From an uncultured Actinomycetes bacterium (lineage in GTDB: Bacteria; Actinomycetota; Thermoleophilia; Solirubrobacterales; 70-9): a DNA stretch of 5,054 nt. The notes below the pieces were generated by a model. That model did not search any database. It was given only the letters and a program-made list of their open reading frames with translations, and had not been told where the DNA came from. The number at the start of each line of letters is the position of its first letter. Position 1 is the stretch's first letter. Both the position numbers and the translations under genes were made by a program. Shown piece by piece: positions 1 to 4,669 of this stretch. Location of the stretch: positions 1-5,054 of the forward strand of contig CAMLHB010000179.1 in the NCBI GenBank assembly GCA_946479725.1, read 5' to 3'.

Positions 1-90
1 GTCCACCTCAGGCGCCTCCTCGGCCGCCCACTCGCGCAGGGCCTTGGCGGTCGCCGCCGGCCCCTGCCACTCGAAGCTGCGGCTCCTCAC
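1..90 (-). CDS. hisD: Probable histidinol dehydrogenase, N-terminal 30 codons only (runs off the window)
   Basis: A reading frame opens with GTG at 90-88 and stays open to the window edge. Its GTG shares the GTGA overlap with the TGA stop of hisG (89-87), the same coupling seen at hisZ/hisG. The 30 visible residues begin VRSRSFEWQGPAAT and continue as an Ala/Glu-rich acidic helix ending EEAPEVD. This fits the poorly conserved N-terminus of HisD, the NAD-dependent zinc enzyme that oxidises L-histidinol to L-histidine in the last two steps of histidine synthesis. No catalytic residue lies in the visible part. The assignment therefore rests on the start, the coupling and the usual hisG-hisD gene order. 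Another his gene is possible. That it is a real coupled gene is more certain than its name. Confidence 0.68.
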   Translation of the reverse strand, partial: MRSRSFEWQGPAATAKALREWAAEEAPEVD

Positions 91-728
91 CGTCCGCTCG
101 CCTCGCGCAGCTTCGCCGTCAGCTCGTCGATCTCGGCGGCGCGCAGTTTGTGGGAGACGCGGTTGGCGACGAAGCGGGCGGTGCACTCGACGATCTCCTC
201 GCGCACCTCGAGTTCGTTCTCCTCCAGGGGGCGGCCGGTGGCGACGAGGTCGACGATCCCGTCGCCCAGGCCCACCAGGGGCGCCAACTCGACCGAGCCC
301 TTCACTTCCACCAGTTCGACCTGGCGGCCGGTCGACTCGAAGTAGCGCCCGGCGATCCGCGGGTACTTGGTCGCGATCCGCATCGTCCCCAGCCGTCGCT
401 GCGCCTCGGCGAGGCGGTCGTTGCCGGTGCGGGCGGCGAGGACCATGCGGCAGCGGCCGAAGCCGAGGTCGAGCAGCTCGTAGACAACCCGGTCGGACTG
501 CTCGAGCAGGACGTCCTTGCCGGTGATGCCGACGTCGGCGGCGCCCGCCTCGACGTAGGTCGGCACGTCGGAGGGGCGCACGGTCACCAGGGTCACGCCG
601 GAGGTCTCGAAGATCAGCGCGCGGGAGCCGCCCCGCAGTTCGGCGGTGTCGATCCCGGCGCCGTCGAGGACGTCGAGGGTTTCGGTGAAGAGGGCGCCGC
701 GGGGTACCGCGATCTTCAGGCCGCTCAC
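87..728 (-). CDS. hisG: ATP phosphoribosyltransferase catalytic subunit, short form (HisG-S)
   Basis: HisG joins ATP and PRPP to form phosphoribosyl-ATP, the first committed and normally histidine-inhibited step of histidine synthesis in the cytoplasm. The 213-residue protein begins MSGLKIAVPRGALF. It carries the signature RPSDVPTYVEAGAADVGITG at residues 51-70, the RIATKYPRIAGRYF segment at 117-130, and the PRPP-binding region around 141-166 (EVKGSVELAPLVGLGDGIVD, then LVATG). At about 210 residues it lacks the C-terminal ACT-like regulatory domain of the ~290-residue long form. It should therefore depend on HisZ for full activity and feedback control, and hisZ is immediately upstream. The start is GTG at 728-726, inside the GTGA overlap with the hisZ stop. 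A strong GGAGG (plus-strand cctcc, 737-741) lies 8 bases before it, within hisZ. No key residue appears to be missing. Confidence 0.97.
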   Translation of the reverse strand: MSGLKIAVPRGALFTETLDVLDGAGIDTAELRGGSRALIFETSGVTLVTVRPSDVPTYVEAGAADVGITGKDVLLEQSDRVVYELLDLGFGRCRMVLAARTGNDRLAEAQRRLGTMRIATKYPRIAGRYFESTGRQVELVEVKGSVELAPLVGLGDGIVDLVATGRPLEENELEVREEIVECTARFVANRVSHKLRAAEIDELTAKLREASGR

Positions 729-1711
729 GAGCGCCCCCTCCCCTGCTCCTCGAGCTGGGCGGTGTGTACGCGCTGCAGGTAGAGCCCGAATCCGGCCGCC
801 GGGAGGTCGATCCCGAAGCGATTAATCAGGCCGTCGTAGCGGCCGCCGCCGCCGAGGACGTAGCCGACGTCCGGGTCGTAGACCTCGAGTATCGCGCCGC
901 TGTAGTAGCCGAGGTCGCGCAGGAGGCCGAGATCGATCTGGACCCGGTCGGCGGCGCCGCGCCGCTCCAGGCCCTCGTAGGTCTCGCTGACCCTGGAGAT
1001 CGCCCGCTCGACCGCCGCGCCGCCGAGGTCGTGGGCGCGCTCGAGCACCTCCTTGCCGCCGCGCAGCTGGGTCAGGGCGACGCAGGTCTCGACCCGCTCG
1101 GCGCCGATCCCGGCCTCCGCAAGCTTTTCCTCGAGGCCGACGAGGTCGTGGGCGGCGAGGTGGTCGAGGATCGCATCCCGCGCCTCCCCCTCGACCCCGA
1201 GCTCCTCCAGCAGCTGGCGGTAGAGGTCGGCGTCGCCGAGCCCGATCACCGCGCTGCCGAGGCCGGCCGCATCGAGAGCGGCCTCCAGCACCTCGATCAC
1301 CTCGACCGTCCCCTCCGGCCCCGGGGCCCCGATCAGCTCGACCCCGGCCTGCTCGAACTCGCGCAGCTGGCCGCTCTGGGGGCGCACCGCCCGGTAGGCG
1401 CTGGCGAGGTAGCAGAGGCGGTGCGGGGGCTCGGCGTCGGCGTAGCGCCCGGCGACCAGCCGGGCGATCGGCACGGTCATGTCGGAGCGCAGCGCCAGCA
1501 GCTCGCCGCCCTCGTCGAAGAAGCGGTAGGAGGAGCGGGCGGTGCGACCGTCGCCCCGCGCCATCGTCTCGTCGAACTCGATCGCCGGCGTCGCCACCTC
1601 GCCGTAGCCGCGGCCTTCAAAGACCTCGAGCAGCGCGCTCTTGAGCTTGCGCAGCTCGCGCATCTCGTCCGGCAGCACGTCTCGCGTTCCCGCGGGGATC
1701 GGGTGGATCAT
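725..1711 (-). CDS. hisZ: ATP phosphoribosyltransferase regulatory subunit HisZ
   Basis: HisZ is a paralogue of the histidyl-tRNA synthetase catalytic core. It does not charge tRNA but assembles with short-form HisG into a hetero-octamer and mediates histidine feedback. The 328-residue protein opens MIHPIPAGTRDVLPDE, typical of the family. It has the class II motif-2-like strand REFEQAGVELIG (residues 117-128), the HisRS-like histidine-loop segment LRDLGYYSGAILEVY (264-278), GGGGRYDGL (287-295) and the motif-3-like PAAGFGLYLQRV (304-315). The length suits HisZ and is too short for HisRS (about 420 residues), because no C-terminal anticodon-binding domain follows. The ATG at 1711-1709 is preceded by AAGG (plus 1720-1723) at 8 bases, within a 36-base gap after murA. 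The adjacent coupled hisG-S makes HisZ much more likely than HisRS. Confidence 0.95.
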   Translation of the reverse strand: MIHPIPAGTRDVLPDEMRELRKLKSALLEVFEGRGYGEVATPAIEFDETMARGDGRTARSSYRFFDEGGELLALRSDMTVPIARLVAGRYADAEPPHRLCYLASAYRAVRPQSGQLREFEQAGVELIGAPGPEGTVEVIEVLEAALDAAGLGSAVIGLGDADLYRQLLEELGVEGEARDAILDHLAAHDLVGLEEKLAEAGIGAERVETCVALTQLRGGKEVLERAHDLGGAAVERAISRVSETYEGLERRGAADRVQIDLGLLRDLGYYSGAILEVYDPDVGYVLGGGGRYDGLINRFGIDLPAAGFGLYLQRVHTAQLEEQGRGRS

Positions 1712-1718
1712 CGGCCTG

Positions 1719-1724
1719 ACCTTA
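1719..1724 (-). promoter_or_regulatory. hisZ ribosome-binding site, or alternatively a TANNNT -10 element
   Basis: The minus strand reads TAAGGT here, 7 bases before the hisZ ATG. AAGG is a plausible Shine-Dalgarno sequence at 8-base spacing. The same hexamer also matches the TANNNT -10 pattern common in actinobacteria and would place transcription start about one base before the ATG, giving a leaderless hisZ mRNA. The sequence alone cannot separate the two. I favour the ribosome-binding reading, with hisZ reading through from murA. Confidence 0.4.
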
Positions 1725-1747
1725 CGCGGGCGCTCGCAAATCCCCTG

Positions 1748-3043
1748 CTAAGCGGGGACCTCTGCAGAGACGCGTTCGATCTGGGCGCCGAGGCCGCGCA
1801 GGCGCTCGTCGATCTGCTCGTAGCCGCGGTCGATCTGGCGGATCTCACCGATCTCCGAGGTCCCCTCCGCCGCGCAGGCGGCGATGAGCATCGCCATTCC
1901 GGCGCGGATGTCGGGGCTGGAGACGCGCTCGCCGTGAAGCCGGCTCGGACCGCTGACGATCGCCCTGTGGGGATCGCAAAGCGTGATCCGAGCGCCCATC
2001 GCGACGAGCTTGTCGACGAAGAAGAGACGGTTCTCGAACATCTTCTCGAAGATCAGGACCTCGCCGTCGGCCTGGGTGGCGAGGGCGAGGGCGATCGAGG
2101 TGAGGTCGGCGGGGAAGGCGGGCCAGGGGCCGTCCTCGATCTTCGGGATCGCGTCGCCGAGGTCGGCCTCGACCTGTAGCTGCTGGCCGGCGGGGACGAT
2201 CATGTCGGCGCCCTCGATCTCCGAGCGCAGCCCGAGCCGCTTGAACTGGCGCCTGACCGCCGTCAGGTCGGCCGGCTCGACGTCGCGGATCCGCAGCTCC
2301 CCCCCGGTCGCCGCGGCCAGGGCCATGAAGCTGCCGACCTCGATGTGGTCGGCGCAGATCGTGTGCTCGGCGCCGCCGAGGCTCTCGGCCCCGTTGACGG
2401 TCATCACGTTGGAGCCGATGCCGTCGACGCGGGCGCCCATCTTCGTCAGCAGCCGCGCCAGGTCCTGAACGTGCGGCTCGCAGGCGGCGTTGGAGATCTG
2501 GGTCGGGCCCGGGCAGAGGGCGGCGGCCATCAGCGCGTTCTCGGTCCCCATAACCGAGGGCTCGTCCATGAAGATCTCGCAGGCGCGCAGGCCGGTCGGG
2601 GCGGAGAGCTCGATCCAGCGGCTGCCGTCGACCCGGGCGCCGAGGTCCTTGAAGGCGTCGAGGTGGGCGTCGAGGCGGCGGCGGCCGATGAAATCGCCCC
2701 CGGGCGGTGGCATCCTCGCCTCGCCGAAGCGCGCCAGCAGCGGGCCGGCGAGCAGGAAGGAAGCGCGGATCTGGCGCGAGAGCTCCTCGTCGACCGGGCC
2801 GGCGGTGACCGGGCCGGCGCAGAGCCGGACGCTGTTGTCGGCTACCCAGGCGACCTCGACCCCGAGGTTCTCGAGCAGCGCCAGCTGGGCTTCGGTGTCG
2901 CGGATCCGTGGCACCCGGTGCAGCAGCACCTCCTCCTCGGTGAGCAGGCAGGCGGCGAGGATCGGCAGCGCCGCGTTCTTGTTGCCGGCGACGGTCAATT
3001 CCCCGGAGAGGGGAACGCCGCCCTGGATCACGAACTTCTCCAT
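1748..3043 (-). CDS. murA: UDP-N-acetylglucosamine 1-carboxyvinyltransferase (MurA), Asp active-site variant
   Basis: MurA transfers enolpyruvate from PEP to UDP-GlcNAc, the first committed cytoplasmic step of peptidoglycan synthesis. The 431-residue protein matches the family length and covers the two-lobed EPSP-synthase fold. Visible landmarks are AGNKNAALPILAA (Lys22 and Asn23, substrate binding), QIRAS (Arg93), the active-site loop PPPGGDFIGRRRLD, FPADLTS with the catalytic-type Asp313, and the C-terminal DRGYEQIDERL with Arg406. The loop residue that is Cys115 in E. coli MurA is Asp117 here (codon at 2695-2693). The same Cys-to-Asp change is known in mycobacterial and chlamydial MurA and makes the enzyme insensitive to fosfomycin. 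The ATG at 3043-3041 gives the canonical MEKFVIQGG start. It stands 26 bases from a divergent hydrolase gene and 36 bases upstream of hisZ, so it may head the same leftward transcript. Confidence 0.97.
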   Translation of the reverse strand: MEKFVIQGGVPLSGELTVAGNKNAALPILAACLLTEEEVLLHRVPRIRDTEAQLALLENLGVEVAWVADNSVRLCAGPVTAGPVDEELSRQIRASFLLAGPLLARFGEARMPPPGGDFIGRRRLDAHLDAFKDLGARVDGSRWIELSAPTGLRACEIFMDEPSVMGTENALMAAALCPGPTQISNAACEPHVQDLARLLTKMGARVDGIGSNVMTVNGAESLGGAEHTICADHIEVGSFMALAAATGGELRIRDVEPADLTAVRRQFKRLGLRSEIEGADMIVPAGQQLQVEADLGDAIPKIEDGPWPAFPADLTSIALALATQADGEVLIFEKMFENRLFFVDKLVAMGARITLCDPHRAIVSGPSRLHGERVSSPDIRAGMAMLIAACAAEGTSEIGEIRQIDRGYEQIDERLRGLGAQIERVSAEVPA

Positions 3044-3069
3044 CGTTCCGGCTAGGGTAACGACCGCCC
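3044..3069. promoter_or_regulatory. Compact divergent promoter between murA and the hydrolase gene, with overlapping symmetric -10 hexamers
   Basis: The whole gap is 26 bases. At 3053-3059 the sequence TAGGGTA contains TAGGGT on the plus strand (3053-3058) and TACCCT on the minus strand (3059-3054). Both match the TANNNT -10 pattern. Seven-base spacing puts start sites near 3065 rightward and 3047 leftward (an A on the minus strand). These are about 5 and 4 bases from the hydrolase ATG and the murA ATG, so both mRNAs would be nearly leaderless. I see no good TTGACA-like -35 at 16-18 bases on either side, and any -35 would lie inside the opposing gene. The call is inferred from pattern and position. 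Confidence 0.5.
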
Positions 3070-3999
3070 ATGGGGAGGCGAGTGAAGATCGGCATCGGCG
3101 TGGTCGCGGCGCTGTTCGCGCTGCTGCTCGTCAACGCCCTCGTCACCGAGGGGGAAACGGAGAGCGCGGCGGTCACCGAACCGGGTGGGCGCATCTTCAA
3201 ACTCCCTGACGGCGACCTGCAGGTCGTCGAACACGGCCCCCGGAGCGGCTCGCCGATCGTGCTGATCCACTGCTTCAGCTGCGCGATCAACTGGTGGGAC
3301 GGGATGATGCCGCTGCTCGAACGCAGCCACCGCGTGCTCGCGATCGATCTGCTCGGCCACGGCGGCTCCGAAAAGCCCGGCTCCGGCTACACGCCGCCCA
3401 ACCAGGCGAAGGTTGTCGCCGAGGCGCTGGAACGCCTCGAAGTCGACCACGCGACCGTGGTCGGGCACTCACTCGGCGGCTCGGTCACCGTCGCCCTGGC
3501 CGAGCAGGACCCGGAACTGGTGCAACGCGTGGTGATCATCGACATGCCGCCCGACAACTCCTACGGCGATCTCGGCTTCATCGCCGGCCTCGCCTTCCAG
3601 CCGCTCATCGGCCCGGCGCTCTGGCGCATCAAGCCCGATTTCTCGGTCCGCAAGGGCCTCGCGGTCGCTTTCGCCCCCGGCTACGACGTCCCCGACGCCT
3701 TTGTGGAAGACGTCAAGCGGATGACCTACACCTCCTACGACGACTCCCCCGGCGGCGTCGACGACTATCTCGGCGAAGAGCCCCTCGACCAACGCCTCGC
3801 CGCCTCCGGCCAGCCGCTGATGGTGCTGATGGGCGCCGAGGAGCAGATCGTCAACGACCCCCAGCGCGCCCTCGACCAGTACAAGGCCGCCGTCCCTAGC
3901 GCCGAGACCCACCTGATCGCCGGCGCCGGCCACTCCCCCAACGTCGAGCGCCCCGCCCTGGTCGCCAAACTGGTCGACCGCTTCAGCGCCGGCCGATGA
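3070..3999 (+). CDS. Membrane-anchored (or secreted) alpha/beta-hydrolase fold protein
   Basis: This 309-residue protein has the alpha/beta hydrolase layout: a core strand IVLIHCFS (residues 63-70, oxyanion-hole region), RVLAIDLLGHGGSEKPG (88-104), the nucleophile elbow VVGHSLGG with Ser134, GAEEQIV (255-261) at the catalytic-acid position, and GAGHSPNVERP with His288. A basic start followed by a hydrophobic run (about residues 7-25, IGIGVVAALFALLLVNALV) suggests an N-terminal membrane anchor or uncleaved signal, so the catalytic domain probably faces outside. Two positions are unusual: HC replaces the common HG in the oxyanion loop, and the expected acid is Glu258 instead of Asp. The substrate cannot be named; esterase, lipase-like or haloalkane/epoxide hydrolase relatives all share this fold. 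The ATG at 3070 is annotated. An in-frame GTG at 3082, behind GGGGAGG at 3072-3078, is a credible alternative that keeps the hydrophobic segment. Confidence 0.9.
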   Translation: MGRRVKIGIGVVAALFALLLVNALVTEGETESAAVTEPGGRIFKLPDGDLQVVEHGPRSGSPIVLIHCFSCAINWWDGMMPLLERSHRVLAIDLLGHGGSEKPGSGYTPPNQAKVVAEALERLEVDHATVVGHSLGGSVTVALAEQDPELVQRVVIIDMPPDNSYGDLGFIAGLAFQPLIGPALWRIKPDFSVRKGLAVAFAPGYDVPDAFVEDVKRMTYTSYDDSPGGVDDYLGEEPLDQRLAASGQPLMVLMGAEEQIVNDPQRALDQYKAAVPSAETHLIAGAGHSPNVERPALVAKLVDRFSAGR

Positions 4000-4079
4000 G
4001 CATTTGGCTCTGTAGAGACATTTTCGTCCCATCCATGCAACCCGGCTTGCAGTTTCATCAACCCGTCCGAGGGTAGACC
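4000..4079. other. Intergenic region after the hydrolase gene, no gene seen
   Basis: These bases are visibly less GC-rich than the coding regions on the left. I see no convincing reading frame on either strand and no stem with a U-tract to end the hydrolase transcript. The only structure is a weak near-palindrome, TGCAA at 4036-4040 and TTGCA at 4047-4051 around cccggc. It could be an operator half-site pair or chance. Confidence 0.5.
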
Positions 4080-4085
4080 TACAGT
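4080..4085 (+). promoter_or_regulatory. Candidate -10 element for the SOS-box gene
   Basis: TACAGT matches the actinobacterial TANNNT -10 pattern. A start site seven bases after it would fall near 4092, two bases before the ATG at 4094, giving an essentially leaderless mRNA. This fits the absence of any Shine-Dalgarno sequence before that ATG. No convincing -35 is visible at 16-18 bases. A LexA-type box starts two bases downstream, which is a standard place for repression. Confidence 0.45.
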
Positions 4086-4086
4086 A

Positions 4087-4100
4087 CGAACCCATGTTCG
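4087..4100. promoter_or_regulatory. LexA-binding SOS box
   Basis: The sequence CGAACCCATGTTCG is a perfect inverted repeat CGAAC-N4-GTTCG. It matches the SOS box known from Bacillus (CGAAC-N4-GTTYG type) and mycobacteria (TCGAAC-N4-GTTCGA). The flanking bases are A on the left and A on the right, so the mycobacterial form matches at all but the outermost left base. It lies between a candidate -10 hexamer and, overlapping, the start codon at 4094-4096. LexA bound here should block initiation, and DNA damage should release it. lexA itself is not in the window. Confidence 0.8.
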
Positions 4101-4333
4101 ATTCAAAGCAAAAACTAACCGGCCGGCTGACCGACGCCGCCGACCTCCTCATAGACTTCGCAACCCTCGGCGAGTACGGGCTGGAGCCCGTTGAGAGGAC
4201 TCGCCAGGGTTGCGCAGACCTTCCGTCTGCACCCCGCACCGCAACTCGCGCCCAGGCCCGAGCCTCTAGCTGCAATCTCTTGGAGGAATCCGGCCTCTTT
4301 AGAAACCGGCGCCGCAGTTCGGGACTGAGTTAG
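4094..4333 (+). CDS. Small unrecognised protein, probably SOS-controlled; possibly a truncated gene remnant
   Basis: A 79-residue frame starts at the ATG embedded in the SOS box and ends at TAG 4331-4333. I do not recognise it. Residues 1-35 (beginning MFDSKQKLTGRLTDAADLLI) look protein-like, with an amphipathic helix and a short acidic/aromatic stretch, DFATLGEYGLEPVE. From about residue 36 the sequence is Arg/Ser/Ala-rich, ending FRNRRRSSGLS, as expected of a frame no longer under selection. Codon third positions are more A/T-rich than in the genes to the left. A +1 frame is open from about 4155 to the TGA at 4326-4328, so a frameshift within the gene is possible. Several mycobacterial LexA targets, including some 13E12-family HNH proteins, are said to have an SOS box close to the start. 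A remnant of such a gene is only a guess. Confidence 0.45.
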   Translation: MFDSKQKLTGRLTDAADLLIDFATLGEYGLEPVERTRQGCADLPSAPRTATRAQARASSCNLLEESGLFRNRRRSSGLS

Positions 4334-4446
4334 GCGCGGTAGCGAGGGGTTCCAGGAGCAAGCGATCCGCCGCCGGCAGACGGCGCCGCGTAGCAGCGCT
4401 ACGCAAGCCGGCTGACGGTGGCGTAGCGCGCCGCTACTGGAGCGCC
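4333..4446. repeat. Cluster of inverted and direct GC-rich repeats between convergent transcription units
   Basis: The hexamer pair GTAGCG/CGCTAC recurs in alternating orientation: GTAGCG at 4339-4344 and 4423-4428, CGCTAC at 4397-4402 and 4432-4437. Perfect hairpins form from GCGTAGC-agc-GCTACGC (4388-4404) and GTAGCG-cgc-CGCTAC (4423-4437), with a smaller one, CGCCG-gcaga-CGGCG (4371-4385). A unit, GCCGGC(A/T)GACGG(C/T)G followed by GCGTAGC, appears at 4372-4394 and 4407-4427 as an imperfect direct repeat. An outer pairing, GGCGC (4333-4337) with GCGCC (4442-4446), can close the whole block. It may act as a bidirectional termination or RNA-processing region, or be a REP-like dispersed element. 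Confidence 0.6.
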
Positions 4447-4477
4447 GCAGCCCGCGACTTACTCAGTCGCGGACTGC
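4447..4477 (-). terminator. Strong hairpin just after the 5S rRNA; terminator-like without a U-tract
   Basis: On the minus strand GCAGTCCGCGACT pairs with AGTCGCGGGCTGC across a 5-base loop (gagta). This gives 13 pairs, of which one is U-G and the rest are Watson-Crick. The wobble becomes an A-C mismatch in a rightward RNA, so the structure suits leftward transcription. It starts about 10 bases after the 5S 3' end, where an rRNA operon should end. The stem is followed by GGCGCTCC and not by U residues, so it is not a classical intrinsic terminator. U-less hairpins have been proposed as terminators in actinobacteria. It could instead be an RNase III processing stem or protect the 3' end. Confidence 0.55.
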
Positions 4478-4486
4478 TTAAGAAGA

Positions 4487-4604
4487 ACCGGCGGCGACCT
4501 ACTCTCCCAGGGGGTTGCCCCCCAAGTACCATCGGCGCTGAGTGGCTTAACTGCTCTGTTCGGAATGGGAAGAGGTGTCTCCCACTCGCTATGCGCCACC
4601 GGAA
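4487..4604 (-). rRNA. rrf: 5S ribosomal RNA, complete
   Basis: The minus strand carries the recognisable 5S blocks: CCGGTGGCGCATAGCG at the 5' end, CACCTCTTCCCATTCCGAAC and AGAGCAGTTAAGC in the loop A/B/C region, GCGCCGATGGTACT in the loop E/helix IV region, and GGGAGAGTAGGTCGCCGCCGG at the 3' end, just over 20 bases. The termini close helix I by pairing CCGGUGGC with GCCGCCGG, all complementary with one U-G wobble, so both ends are present. The length of about 118 bases is normal. Exact ends are uncertain by a few bases. It follows 23S in the usual operon order. Confidence 0.95.
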
Positions 4605-4669
4605 ATTTTGCGAGACCGCCCCGGTGGAGCTTGAAAACCGCACAAGACCAGATGGGTAATTAAAAAATA
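4605..4669 (-). other. 23S-5S internal transcribed spacer
   Basis: This roughly 65-base spacer separates the end of 23S from 5S and holds no tRNA. It has an AT-rich start (ATATTTTTTAATTACCC on the minus strand) and the GTGCGGTTTTCAAG segment, which resembles spacers of other actinobacterial rRNA operons. The first part probably takes part in 23S end processing. I see no separate gene here. Confidence 0.75.

Noticed and set aside
725..1711. Histidyl-tRNA synthetase (HisS) as the identity of the hisZ gene
   Set aside because: At 328 residues it lacks the anticodon-binding domain, and it overlaps a short-form hisG that needs a HisZ partner.
764..2179. 471-codon open frame on the plus strand, antisense to hisZ and part of murA
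   Set aside because: It spans two unrelated, well-supported genes. Its translation is rich in Ala, Gly, Asp and Arg with no motif, as expected of antisense frames in high-GC DNA.
2345..3209. Plus-strand open frames antisense to murA
   Set aside because: They have Ala/Gly/Glu- or Arg/Ser-rich translations, no ribosome-binding site and no known motif. They are shadows of murA.
1845..3290. 481-codon open frame on the minus strand in another frame of murA
   Set aside because: It overlaps murA almost entirely, crosses the divergent promoter, and its translation is Arg/Pro-rich low complexity. murA explains the region.
4214..4230. Hairpin GCAGAC-cttcc-GTCTGC
   Set aside because: It is a perfect 6-bp stem inside the small reading frame but has no U-tract and no clear role. 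It is too short to separate from chance in GC-rich DNA.
3469..4275. 268-codon minus-strand frame covering the SOS region and antisense to the hydrolase
   Set aside because: It begins at a TTG with no ribosome-binding site, and most of it is a Gly/Val/Asp-rich antisense of the hydrolase. The part right of 3999 shows no protein-like pattern.
4000..4486. tRNA, attachment site or insertion-sequence remnant in the gene-poor stretch
   Set aside because: I found no cloverleaf with a TTCRA arm, no paired terminal repeats with target duplication and no transposase-like reading frame.
4434..4643. 69-codon minus-strand frame over the 5S gene
   Set aside because: It lies across 5S rRNA, its flanks and the spacer. 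The RNA gene explains the sequence.
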